Of a stretch of DNA of 64,000 nucleotides, positions 10,628 to 22,144 are shown one piece after another. Source of the DNA: Neofusicoccum parvum. Its lineage: Eukaryota; Ascomycota; Dothideomycetes; Botryosphaeriales; Botryosphaeriaceae. The notes below the pieces were generated by a model that was not told the origin of the DNA, ran no database searches, and was given only the letters and a program-made list of their open reading frames with translations. The position numbers were made by a program, and so were the translations under genes. The DNA lies in NCBI GenBank assembly GCA_020912385.1, contig CP087215.1, positions 2,046,001-2,110,000 on the forward strand. The letters are read 5' to 3'. Positions within the stretch are counted from its first letter, which is position 1, and each line of letters starts with the position of its first letter.

Positions 10628-13600
10628 GACAACTGGGGTGCAAGGGGGTGGAATCGCTTCACTCGCAGCCCGGCCACGATGATCGGAAGAGACACGTCCC
10701 AGCTCCGAGGAGAGTGTTCGAAAACGACGGCGAGTTTGGACGGGGCTCTGCTGACGGGGTAATATGGGACGAGCGGCAGCGGGAGAGTTTCAAGTGCTCT
10801 GACGCCTTATATCAGCCGCAACGTGCACGCGGCGAGGGCCAGACCGGATTTCCGTCCCAGGCGCTCGAGCAGGCAAATGTGACGAAAGGTCGGGGAAGAG
10901 GAGGAATCTCCGTGGGATTTCACGTGATGTTTCAAAGCGAGATCGACCCGAGAGCAGGAGCGAGCACAGCGGTCCAGCGTCACAAGATTTATATACCTAC
11001 GGGAGCCCGAGCGGACCGAAGCGGCTGGCACTGGGCTAAGCGGTGCTGGCATGCAGAGGCGACTTTGGGAGCGGTATTGTTGGGGGCAGCACCGGCGGAG
11101 GTTTCTCACTCCCAGTGCATCTCTCGGCACGGGCGCGCTGGAGCGTGTCGGCAGGCAAAAGAGGCTTGGATGGAGGGCAGCGCGGTAGCCCCTGCGGCGG
11201 CATCCAGCCACAGGCAGGCCGGCGCATGCAGGCTGGCGGGGGGAGGGCTGTCGCATTTCGCATCTCACGGATGGTCTCAAAGGGCAGGCTGTATCTCGAT
11301 CTGGCGCGGGCTCTCTCCCCGCCCTTCCACGCTAATGGGTTCAACTGCCGCGCCCAGCTGGGCTCCACCGCGCCGAAAATGCCCAGCGGCGGCGTCGACG
11401 AAAATCTCTGCACGGCTGTCTCTGCCCCTGAGGCTCGCCTCGTGGCAACGCGCGCCATTGCGGACCGCACCGCCTCGCGCGCTGCGTAGGGCGAGCGCTG
11501 CGGCGGCAACGGAGGGGCGACCGGCGGCTGTCGTTGGCGGCGTGGTTGACGTCTGCATCTGACATGCGACCGGGGGCCCTGGGGCCAGGGAGCGCGGACT
11601 GCAACTTCGCGAACGGCGCACGCCAAGCACCGCGGCACATCAGCGTCAACGCCGCATGATGGCATTCTCATGCTGCCAGATGCTGAATGCGCCGGCCGCA
11701 GCCGACGCCCCCCAGCGCTCCCTGCCGCCGCTAGGCTGCCCGTCCCACCGCGCCGACATGGGTTTCTTCGCAGCACCGCGCCCGCGCCGGCTCCGTCACC
11801 AGCAGCCCAACGCGCAGCCACCGTCCGCGGCTTCCATGCTGTCCGCCAGCCTAGTGCCTGCGTCCGCTCCGGGCTCCGCCGGCGGCACGCTGTCCGCCTT
11901 ATTCCCGCCGCCGCTGCGGATCATGGTGCGCCGCCGATCTGGCCTCACGCCCGTCGGCTACGAGCCACGCGCGGAGCAAGCTCCCTCTCTCCACCGCCCC
12001 GGCTCTCGGTGCTGCTAACGTCTAAGCTTACGCTCGATTGCTTGTCCATGCCCGCGGCCTTGAAGACTGCTGCGCATGCTGTGCGACCCCCGGAGCCCCT
12101 CGGCCATCCTCTCACGAGCCAGCGCCCTTCCAGCCGCAGCAAGGCAAGCCAAAAGGCAACCACAGCGCTTCCCCTTTCGTCACTCGACGTCGAGTCGACC
12201 TGCACCAGCAAGGGCCCTCACGCCACACCACGCATGTACCGCTGCCCATGGCTGCTTTCTCCGAATCCCGCGCCTGCTCCACCACTGCCAGAGCCGTCCC
12301 CACTCTCCATCTCCCGCTGCATGCCAGCGACAGGGAACCTGCCTGCCCCGGGACATGCATGCCCCTCCTTCCCCCTCTCCTGAAGATATTGCATCACAAC
12401 CCACCCATTGTTGCACAAGGCTAGACAACCATTGCAGCCGCTCCGCAAAGCAGCTTCCACGGCGTCCTGGCCAATCACACTCGTGAGGAGCCAAGCTGCT
12501 GACCACGCCTGCCGCCTAGCCAGCTCAAACAGCGCATCTTGCAGCATCTGCAGACGGCTGAAGCGCGCATCTATCACATCGAATCGAACCGCTCGCGCAA
12601 TCAGATGTCAGAGCCTCAATGCAGCTGGCGCACAGCGCGGCAACTGCAACAGTTTCTTCCGCTATATGCGCACATTCGTACCACGCTGCTTCCGCGCTTC
12701 CCTGATACATCTCGTCGTCACGTAGACAATCAACCACGGTCCCTTTGTTGCGATACAGTGGTTCGTGTACCGTCAATGGTGGACGTGGACGCTCCCCTAG
12801 ACCGCTACTTGACGACATGTGTCTTGACGAGGCCGGTGCGTTGCCGCAAGAGGAATGCCACCCGTGCCGGTTGACATTCTGAAATAAATGAATGTCGGAC
12901 GATGCTACACGGCAGACCACACTCGCCTCCGATCTTAACGGTCCGCTTTCCTGCCCGAAGATCGATCTTGAAATGGACATCTCTTCTCCCGTCTTTTCTA
13001 TTTCCGTTCCGGCCTATGCCCCACCTCTCTCAACTTGCTGCCTGTACGGGATAAGCTTACTTGACTGTTTACAGAAGATTCTGCGATGTGAAACCGTGGA
13101 TTCCGAATTCCAGCACCACGGGTAACGGTATGTAGGGCGTCTGCTGAAGTGCTACACACGACCTACTAGGAGTACAGCAAAAAGCAATGCGAAAAAGCGA
13201 CAGTCTCCAGTGTTTCTTCCTCAACAACTTACCCCGCGGCGAGCTGTGTCATGCGGGGACATGTCCCCCGAGAATATCAAACAACCAATTTGCATCAGTG
13301 GAGGTGCATATTGATCGATTCGTCCGCACGCAACCGTTATTTGTCAGTGGGTATGCGGATCATCCGCAGCGTAAGGATGGATGATGAATCTCAACCTGTC
13401 AACGGCGGTGTGAAGCAATATGCAGAATTGAGTCATTAGAACCAGTCTTCTTCGGCGTTGCCGCTACTGCAGTCCTTGCTCCTCAATACAGCTGACGATT
13501 GCTGTGCAGGAACGATCACACTGTGAAGACTATCTGTGTACTCTGACGCTGCCATTGGCCCTCTCCAATCTTCGAGTTCCACTTCGGGGATCCCGGAGAT

Positions 13601-16600
13601 TTCAGCTCGGGATGCCGAGAGCCCGCTTTTCAGCTCGTTTGGCCTGTGCGAGTGATGGATGCCCAACTACTGTTCAAACACACCGAAGCACTCGGCCCGC
13701 GGGAAGACATCGTAGGAAAAGCAATACTAAGAAGGAAGGCGCATGGTTTCCACGTACGACACGTGCAGCATCTCGACTTGGTACCACTGCCAACAAGCGC
13801 GGTACATTATTTACCCCCGACCGGGGTATGTGGGACGAAGTACTTCTTTCGATGCCCATCTCTGTCAGGTCGCAGACTAGGATTACCCTAGCAGGCAGAT
13901 CTGGTCCTCGTTGTCGTCTTCATCATCAGGGATCATTTTCCTTCAGCCGCAGCCGATGCGATGCTGCCCACAGGGGCTGCTTTTGCAAGGTGCGTACTAG
14001 CACACGTGCTGTATCGGACACACCATAACCCCCACACAAGTAGCCCCGATCACAATCACCACCAGACGCATGGCAGGATGGCGACCGGATAAGACTGAGA
14101 AAGGCTGTCCGCCTGAGCAAAAATATGCATGTAGGCATCCTGCCTGCATCCTTCCGTCTTAGGGAGCTCCTACTCGGGTCCAGAGCGGGCGAGAGAGCAG
14201 GGCAGCGCAAAGTGATGTTCTCGTCTCACAACCGCGCCAAGCAATATGTGCTGTTATCTGCTAAGCTCAATTGTCCTGATCAGGGAAATTAAATCTCGAT
14301 CTTCTCCCAAATCCTGTATTCCCGGACGAGCATATGTGTGTACTTGCGGTCTTCATCGCGAGCTGGATAATGGCAGACGGCATTGGTTAGGTACCACAGG
14401 AAAGATGAAACTAGCGCAGAATCTTCTTTTCTTTCGGTGAACTGGACCGTTTTTGTTTCCTGATGCACGACTGATCTGACCGCGCGTGATGTGCGGTGTG
14501 CGAAGCGTTAAGTATGCATGTGCATACGCATGCGCATATGTATGGGTATGTATAGAACACGTGTTACACTATGTGGGAGGTTTAGGATAGGATAATTGCA
14601 AACCGCGATGGGTTGGTCAAGCCACAGTGGGAGTTCCAAGCAGCAGCAGCTGAGTGATGATGTCAACAGCGGTCATGGAAGCTGCACGGTACGATAGCGA
14701 AGGTTGGAGGAGTGAGGTGCAGAAACTCGGATAGCTCTTGTTTCCGCTGGTAGGCTGAGGAGAGGGGATGACGCGGCTGGGTTGACGCCTCCATGGAGAC
14801 GGACATTTCTCCTATTTCCGTCTAAAACTCGGTGGAAGGAGGTTACTTGCGGTTAATAAGAATTTTGATACCACAGCTGATGCTCTTGCGGCCTTCCTTC
14901 GGCAAATCAGACCCGCAGGTAATGCAAGCAACCGTGTTAAGCTCACAGGAAAGGCATCTAATCATCTAATCGCAATCATGTCAGTCCAATCAGTCTGCTA
15001 AGACGGCCGTACTGATGAGCGAATCTTGTTTGGAGTCGATCATGACCTCAGCCCGCGCAAAGCCGCCATCAAGATATCCATCCTGCGATCCCTTGCAACG
15101 CTGCTGCTGCCCAAACCTTGCTCAAGCCACTAAAGATCCTACCAGCCACCGACAGCGGCAAGTCAATACAGCCAGTCAGCTCCCTTTCCACCGCGCTCTT
15201 TGCGTTCATCTGATGCAGCTCCAGTACTCGTACTCATACGTGTTTCGTGCATCATACTCGCTTCTTTCTTCCGAGATGACGGATAAGTCCAAAAGTGCGT
15301 TTATTTATGCGCAGGCTGATTGTGCTCGGCTTAGAAATGAAGAATTCCGGGCGTGGGGGTCTGCATCGTCGCCTTACGTTGCACATCGCGGCCACCAACA
15401 CTACCATACCAACTAAAGTTTTCCGGAAACATTTAGCAGTTTGCAGGAGAGAAAGCCTTTGCACACGTGTTTTGTGTCGCTGCTAAACCACAGGGCAAAC
15501 TTTGTTATAGCTTGCTAACTGTGCGTTTGCATGTAGCATCTCAACCTGTATATCCACCACCGGAGTTGGATCCGCCTCAAATCAGCGTCAATTCAACACG
15601 ACCATCCCCACACATGTTGAAAGCGAAAAAAAAGATTCGGCAAACTTGAAATGCAAATTTACACATTCACTCAAGACCGCGCAATCCAAACAAAAGCAAT
15701 TACACCGCTGTCCTCACGACATATCGGAGCCGTCTCCTCAAGGTCCACTCAACATTACCAATATACGCCTCCACACATGCCCAGCAGCCGAGCGAACACA
15801 CCGCCAGAACCTCCTAGCAAAGTCAGGCAACAAAATAAAAAGTCCATCAGCCTAGGGAAGGTATAGCGGGGACGCGACGCTCCCGATTGGCCCGCCCGTT
15901 CAGAAACAGAAAAAAGCAAAGAAAAGCAGTGGCTATGGGCACATATGTACGCCCCGACCATGCAGCATCGTTCCAGGGCAACGTATTCCTGCACCGCCAA
16001 GCCCTCGCCGAAAGCCCAGCACAACAACGGGTTTGAACCAAGCTGCCTTCCGCTGGCCGTCAAGCCACATTTGGGCCGCGTCCCGTTGCTTCCCGGCTGC
16101 CTGCCGGCCGCGCCATCATCCCTCATCCAACCATCCGCGCGGTACGTACTCCGGCCCGTGGAGATGTAGGGAACGGAATGTACCATGACCGACCCCCCAC
16201 CAACGCCTTGCATTGGCGGCAGGTAACAGGGCTGCATGATGCATTGCATTTATTGTTCACTAAACATTTAAATGTCTTGTTTAGGACGTGTTCTTTTCTT
16301 CCCGCTCTCGTTCCCACCGCGTTTCTTCTCTGAGATACCCGTTGACCGGAGTCGTTTCCGATGCGTAGGATCGAGAGAGCTTTCCACCTTCTCAACGAGC
16401 CTTGCGTCCCTTCACCCCTACGGCGCTCGCTCAACCCGTGCAATTTCCGGTCCTCCGCTATTCTCTCTTCAGCCCCTGAGTGTTTTTCCATTCCTACCTC
16501 TTCGACCCATGTGCTGCCTTCACTCAAGCAGGTCCGACCCACGTCCGGCCATCCGGACTCTGCTTGGTCATCCAATCCAATTTTAGAAACGCCTTGGCTC

Positions 16601-16746
16601 GATTTCTTTCATTCTTTCTTTTTGCTTCTACATAACGCATCCATCTCTGCATAGCGATGTATTTCTTATGTTTTCCTTTATTTATGTACTCCATCCAGTT
16701 CTTCACAAATCACAAACACTACCATCGCCCGATTTCAAACCTTCAC
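10628..16746. other. 6.1-kb gene-poor interval
   Basis: No open frame here has recognisable motifs or introns joining it to a longer protein. 10.7-12.4 kb is GC-rich with several overlapping open frames on both strands (for example 10648-11562 + and 11036-11821 -) of Arg/Ala/Pro-rich composition, which looks like chance. 12.4-16.7 kb is of mixed composition. It lies upstream of the Zn2Cys6 gene and downstream of the oligopeptidase, so it could hold a long regulatory region or non-coding RNA, but nothing in the sequence proves that. Confidence 0.45.
14512..14544. repeat. Perfect alternating purine-pyrimidine tract
   Basis: Thirty-three consecutive bases alternate purine and pyrimidine without a break, rich in TGCA/GCAT/CATA steps. 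Such tracts can adopt Z-DNA. It lies in the gene-poor interval; no function is shown. Confidence 0.7.
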
Positions 16747-19700
16747 TCACTTGGAGGACAGACCCAACTCCTCGTAAAACGCCTCGGTGCTCGGCTTCCG
16801 GCCGAGGAAGTCCTCCAGCGTCTGCATCTCCTCCTGGCTGCCTCCGCGCTCCAGGACCGTGTGCCTGTAGCGCCTGCCCTCCTTGCCGTTCATCGGGTCC
16901 TTCTTGAAGACGGTGTAGAACATATCGGCTGAGTAGACTTGGGAGCTGGTGACACGAGCATGTTAGCAGATTGTCACCCCTCAGACAAGAAATTGGAGCG
17001 AAATGTGTGGAGACGAAAGCGATGATCGTGCAAGTGACAAAAAGAGATGGCCGCAGTTGTGTCATGATGATTCAAGCCCATCTTTCCGAGATAAGTGCTG
17101 CGGGTTGTGCGAAAAGGGTAAAGGCGAAACGGCCAGATGACAAACAGCGCGGAGATTGCAGCGGTGGGTTGCACAGGCGTGCAAGGGGTACTCCGCAACG
17201 TGTGGGGGATAGATTGAAGGCGCCGATGTCGTGGAAAAGTAAAAAAAGAAAGCGTCTGCGATCTGCATGCGAGGAGCGATGTCCGCGGAACAGATGGACG
17301 TCGTCCAGAAGCAGCAATGCTCCACCGGCATGCGGGAATAAGGGTAACGTGACTTTCGTTCGATGCGCACCAGGATGATGTGCGTCGCAGCCAGTGTGCA
17401 GCAGCAGCGACGTAGCTTCCGTTGTACCCGTAGCGCAAGGCTTCTAGGAACTAGCCAGCTTGCTAGCTTCAGTGGCTTCAGCTAGCTACAACGTAGCTTG
17501 TTTTGCCTGCCTTGGTGGTTGACAGGATGATGACGGACAGGTACGTAACCCAAGCACATGATGCGCGGAGAGTTGTCGCATCGTTATCCCGGTTTCGGCC
17601 CATGCCCGCTGGCCTGATTTGGAAGATGAGGTGCATCAGCCGTAGCCGTTCAGCCGGAATCGCTACGGGTGGAAGGGCGGGATGACTGATGATTGCCGGG
17701 GCGGTTGATCACACCAGCCAGTCGTGTCGAGCCGGAGTCGAGCCCACGACCTTCCATCGGCCCATCTGCTCGGCTAAAATACCGGGGTCGAGGGCATCAG
17801 ATGCATGTGTCGTCCGGGTATGGGATTCAGAGATTTCGATGCCAGGCGTTGTGGTCCATGTTCCAGCGGACCCACCGAAGCGGAGGGGCCGAAAGGAAGC
17901 GAACAAGCAGAAAGCTCCAGGAAGGATTGTGCGACGGAGCAAGCTCCCAGCCAATCGCAACATTTTGGACGGCCGCGGACTCGGACTGACACGCCGCATG
18001 CGCCTCTTTGCCAAGACTTCTTCATCGCTCATCACTGTCCTGTCGGCCCTGCTGCCCCGGGTCCCTTTTCCCTGCCTGCGCGTGCATGCGCAGTGCCGTG
18101 CTGCGTGCCTCTGATCTCTGATCCGATCGGGATTGAACGAGAGCGGGAAGAGTTGACGTAAGAGATGAGCGCATCGTTGATGAAGTGTCCCTTGCCCATG
18201 CTTTTTCATCATCACCCCGCCATGCTCCCGTCGCATGAGCACCAATGGATGGCAGAAGGGCCCAAGGGCCAGCACGTGCAACGAAAATAAATGAAATCGA
18301 AAACCGATAGTCAAAGGGGGTATACGACAAGGGAAATATAGACAGCAGATGGAGAAGAAAGAAGTGGATCAAAAGTCGAAAAACAACTCACCTCAAGTAT
18401 CCGTAGTAACCAGCGTCATACCCACCAATCAGATGGCCAAAAGTTGCTTGCCCGTTGCCCCACGCCCACTTTTCGTCACCAGACGAAAGGGCCTCGGGGC
18501 CGTCGATCTTGGATATTTCTTTACGCAGCTTATTGTACGTCTCGCTGACAGGCAGCGCTTCGACGTCCGCGTGCGACTTGGGAGTGTGCACCGTCATGTC
18601 GAAGATGCCAAAGTGGAGTTGCCTCAGGTTGAAAAGTGCGTCATTCACGTGCTTGGTGCTGATCAGACTGTTGATCAGCGAGTCCGGAATGCGCTCCTCA
18701 GGTTGGGCCGCGCTCTTTGAAGACTCCTCGTATGCTGCCTTGTACTCAGGCGACAAATACGAGTAGTGGTGAGACAGAGACTTCAGCTGCGATGGCGTCC
18801 AGCACCAGTTCTCAAGCATCTGCGAAGGAGCCTCAACAAAGTCGCGGACAGTGTTGGTACCATGGAACTGCGAGTAGGTCGTCCGGGACACCAGGTCGTG
18901 GATGCCGTGGCCCAACTCGTGGAACAGCGTCACCACCTCCTCGTGCTTCAGCAGCGAAGGCTTCTTCGGCGTCGGCTTGGAGAAGTTGCACACCAGAGCC
19001 GTAGCCGGGTACCGCCTCTTGCCGTTTTCGTCGATGTAACCAGGCTGAAGGTTGAAGTTGGCAGCGTGGCCATACTTGCCCTCACGGGGGAAAAGATCCA
19101 GATACAGATATCCAACGAAGCCAGCACCCTCTCCCTCATCATCCCAAACACTGAAGACTTGGACATCCTCGTGCCACACGATGTCACTGCCCTTTCCAGT
19201 CTCGGAGATCTTGCTGCGGTCCTCGCCAGTGATCTCGACGAAGACCAGACCGAAGAGCTCCTCAAAGATCTGCAGCATACCCCGAATGGTGGGGCCAAGC
19301 GGGAAGTACTCAGCGATGGTGTTCTGGTCCAGCTGGTAGTCCTTCTCGAGCATGAGGCGGTCGTAGTAGCGGTGATCCCACAGATAGTAGTTCCCATCAA
19401 CCTTTTCGCCACGGCCTTCGACATCCTGCTTCTTTAAAGCCTGGAGCTTCTTGATTTCTTCCAGACCACCGGGCGCTAGACGTTCACGGAGATCTCCAAG
19501 GAAGTCATTGACGGTCTTAGGCGTCTTGGCCATCTTGTCCTCGATGCGGAACTCGGCGTGGTTGTTGTAGCCAAGCAGGCGAGCGGCCTCATCACGCAGG
19601 ATGACGGCCTCGCGGAACAGAGCCACGTTGTCGTTGCACTTGTTCTCGTTGGCGACGAAGACCTTCTTGCGCAGCTCCTCGTTCTTGGCGTACTTGAGCG

Positions 19701-20408
19701 TGGGGAAGAGGTCGGGGTACTTGAACGTCAGGCGGACCTTGCCTTCGTTCTCGCCCGTGCCCTTCTCCAAGTTGGACACGACATCCTCCGGCACGCCATC
19801 CAGCTCTGCTGTCGTGAACCACAGGCCGCCGTTTTCCTCATTCAGGTTTTTCTGGAAGGAGATGCTGATCTCGCTGAGGCGGTCCTTGATTTCCTTGAAG
19901 CGGTCGCGCTTCGGGCCAGCCGGAATGCCCAGACCATTGCGAATATAGCTCTTGTGGTTCTTCTCGAGCAAGCGCTTGGACTCAGGGTCCAGGTCCTCAT
20001 TCTTCTTGAGGGTAGCATCAACGAGGTTGAAGTAATCCTCGCGCATGCTCATCTCGATGCTGAACTTGTCCATCAGTGACTCGGCGTCGTTGGAGGAGTC
20101 ACGCAGGGCCTTGTTGGTGGAAACGGCGGAGTAGAAGCCGAGGATGTGCGACTCGATCCCCATCTTGTTGTCATCGTGGGCAACAGGCAGCATGACGCTG
20201 CTGAAGCCGGCCTTCTCCGGGGTGACGTTCTTGACGATCTCATCCTGGATGTTGCGGGACCTGGCGATCTGGCAGCTGGTCAGCGCTGAGTTCGTTCTGC
20301 ATTGCGGGGTACCCATACCAGCCTCTTTGTCTCCTCGATGACGGTCTCCGGGGTGTGGGTGAAGAGCGGCGGGGCCTGCGGAGGCGTCTGGTACTGGGTG
20401 GGCGCCAT
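16747..20408 (-). CDS. PRD1: Saccharolysin/thimet-type oligopeptidase (M3 metallopeptidase)
   Basis: Zinc metallopeptidase of family M3A that degrades short peptides in cytosol and/or mitochondrial intermembrane space. Exons 20408-20319, 20268-18392 and 16945-16747 give 721 aa, close to yeast Prd1. Seen: the zinc motif HELGH in LFHELGHGIHDL near residue 480, FVEAPSQMLENWCW after it, and the terminal GGYDAGYYGYLSSQVYSADM followed by GRKPSTEAFYEELG, the conserved C-terminus. The C-terminal motif is split by a 1446-nt intron (16946-18391, GTGAG donor, CCAG acceptor, minus strand), far longer than any other intron here; the two halves join in frame (TACTTGAG/CTCCC). The start at 20408 (MAPTQYQTPPQ) gives family length. 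The frame stays open upstream to 20837 and would add 143 residues with a hydrophobic stretch, so a longer form is possible but I judge it less likely. Confidence 0.92.
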
Positions 20409-21192
20409 GCTCGCGTTGGTCAAGGGCCGGGCGGACTGGTATCCGTAGGTGAAGCTGGAGGGGCGCAGGGAACTGAGTACCGCTTGGAGACGATACCCAA
20501 AGCGTGAGGAAGCCAAGATGAGGGAGATGGAGACGAAGAGGATGAAGCTGACGAGGAGGAGCCTAGACTGTCGTAAGCCCGCCAGCTTGAATGAGGACGC
20601 CCGGGCGGGCGCTTTGGAAATAACACTGGGGAGGCTGGCGGTAGTACTTGGGACTGCAAGAGGCTGGGCGGCGCGGAGGAGACGGGGCGCAGGCGCGATT
20701 GACTTAAAGCTGGTGCTGCGCTGGGGCTGGGAAGCTGCTTCGACGCGCGAGTCTGGACAGCTGGTGTCGGCGCCCGGCGGTCCCTCCTCGGACCCTTGCA
20801 CGCGCTTCCCCCGCGCAATCCCAGGCCTGAGCCGCAAGCGCCAGACGATTGGCGTGCCACGAGTCGTATCAGATCAGGCACGCTTCAATCAGCGTGCTGC
20901 GGCTTTGTCAACTCTGCGCGCCCGTCTCTTGGGCTCTGGGGGCTGCCGGCGACCTCACGCGGCCTTCGAGAAGCCCTTCGGCGGCATGACTTGCAAGCTC
21001 TTGGCTTTCGTTTCCTGCGACAGGACCGCGCACCCAGAAGCACCGCCGCTCGCCGTTGGCCGCGTCACTCACCGCCCCGCGACACACTTTCCCTCAAACT
21101 CACTTCGCCTCCGCCTCCGCCGAGCAAAACGTATCTCGAGCCGCCACAACCCACAACGACTTGCGCAACCGCAAAAAGATATTCAACTTCCT
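20409..21192. other. Upstream region of the oligopeptidase gene
   Basis: Holds the 5' side of the oligopeptidase gene and the 3' flank of tRNA-Glu. The in-frame upstream extension to 20837 contains a pyrimidine-rich, Leu/Ser-coding stretch that could be leader sequence rather than protein. No further gene is seen. Confidence 0.4.
21173..21177 (-). terminator. Pol III T-run terminator of tRNA-Glu
   Basis: On the minus strand a run of five T lies 16-20 nt beyond the 3' end of the tRNA gene, as expected for RNA polymerase III termination. Confidence 0.6.
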
Positions 21193-21292
21193 TTCCGTCG
21201 CCGGGAATCGAACCCGGGCCTTGCCGGCGCTTGATGCGAGGAGTGCTCTGGTATCTGAGAGCGGCAAATCCTAGCCCCTAGACCACAACGGA
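21193..21292 (-). tRNA. tRNA-Glu (anticodon CUC), with a 28-nt intron
   Basis: On the minus strand a full cloverleaf can be drawn. The acceptor stem TCCGTTG pairs with CGACGGA (one G-T). A D arm with GGTCTAGGGGCTAGG follows. The anticodon stem TGCCG/CGGCA encloses loop C-T-CTC-A-C, and the T arm CCGGG-TTCGATT-CCCGG is perfect. The discriminator base is A and CCA is not encoded, as in nuclear eukaryotic tRNA genes. Between base 37 (A next to the anticodon) and base 38 lies a 28-nt intron starting GATACCAGAGC, the canonical intron position. Mature length is 72 nt. It lies upstream of the oligopeptidase gene in the same orientation. Confidence 0.93.
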
Positions 21293-21843
21293 AGTTGTAG
21301 ACTACTCGGAAACCCGAGTAACTCTCTCAGTGAGATGGGGGATTAGGAAGGAATTTTGCATCATATACTGGATTCACCAAATCTGCCAAAGTTCAACTCA
21401 AACTGGATCGCAAAGGCGATGGACGGCTTTGAAGGAAGCTTGCTCATGGGCAGATGAGGCATTCACCCGGATAGCCTTTTCATTAAATCAAAATCGAGAT
21501 GAATACTTAGACTGCCCGTGAACGAGTTGAAGCTGTCCGTTTCTTTTGCACTGCCATTGTCCGTAACTACGCCATAGGTATTCGTACGAGCACACGGGAT
21601 TTAGGATGGCAATATTACGTCTTTCCGATTCAAGCTCACTAAGACCGCGAAGATCTACGAACAAGTGGCGCCGGAAGCTTGTAGCTGCCGGATATTCATT
21701 CAAACACCTCCTATTCCGCCTCCTACAAAAACGCCACCATCGCTAAACGCATTCGAATACGGATAAGAAATACGCAGCAACCTTCGGATTGCTCACTGAC
21801 CAATCACATGCCACCATATACGGTCGGATTGACCTCTTCGGGG

Positions 21844-21860
21844 ATCCGAAAAATTCGGAT
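21844..21860. promoter_or_regulatory. Inverted repeat ATCCGAA-AAA-TTCGGAT upstream of the MFS gene
   Basis: A perfect 7-bp inverted repeat with a 3-nt spacer, about 290 bp before the MFS start. CCG/CGG triplets in inverted orientation are the usual half-sites of Zn2Cys6 regulators, so an operator is a reasonable guess. The word ATTCGGATAC overlapping it (21853-21862) and AATACGGATA (21756-21765) both recur upstream of the alpha/beta hydrolase. Confidence 0.4.
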
Positions 21861-22000
21861 ACGAAAGCGACACCCACTAAGCAATGCACAATGTATAAAG
21901 TCGGCTTCGGTGAGCCGTAAAGCCGGTCCGAAGACACGGTGGCCGACATGTTTAATTCTTTCCGTTCCGATCTATGACATGCGCGTTGCGGGAAAGCTCA

Positions 22001-22006
22001 TATAAA
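22001..22006 (+). promoter_or_regulatory. TATA box of the MFS transporter gene
   Basis: TATAAA in a TATAAAGGAG context, 139 bp upstream of the chosen ATG, with a pyrimidine-rich leader between. Position and sequence fit a fungal core promoter. Confidence 0.5.
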
Positions 22007-22144
22007 GGAGAGATGGCACGATACTTTGTCGATCTATCTTGCTTGGGCTGTACTGGCAACCCTGTAACTTTCTCATAATTCTTTGAGCCTCAACCTTAAA
22101 CTTTACTTTTACTAGAGTCTAGTTTGCCCTATTATTCAATACCC

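Larger units (their letters stand above)
21293..22144. other. Intergenic, AT-richer, MFS promoter side
   Basis: No gene seen. It contains repeated CGGAT words and the inverted repeat listed separately, then the TATA element of the MFS gene. Confidence 0.5.

Noticed and set aside
10648..11821. Long open frames on + (10648-11562) and - (11036-11821)
   Set aside because: They overlap each other in GC-rich DNA, are Arg/Ala/Pro-biased and show no domain or intron signals.
20409..20837. 143-residue N-terminal extension of the oligopeptidase with a hydrophobic stretch
   Set aside because: Starting at 20408 already gives the normal family length; the extension is pyrimidine-rich leader-like sequence. 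Kept only as an alternative.
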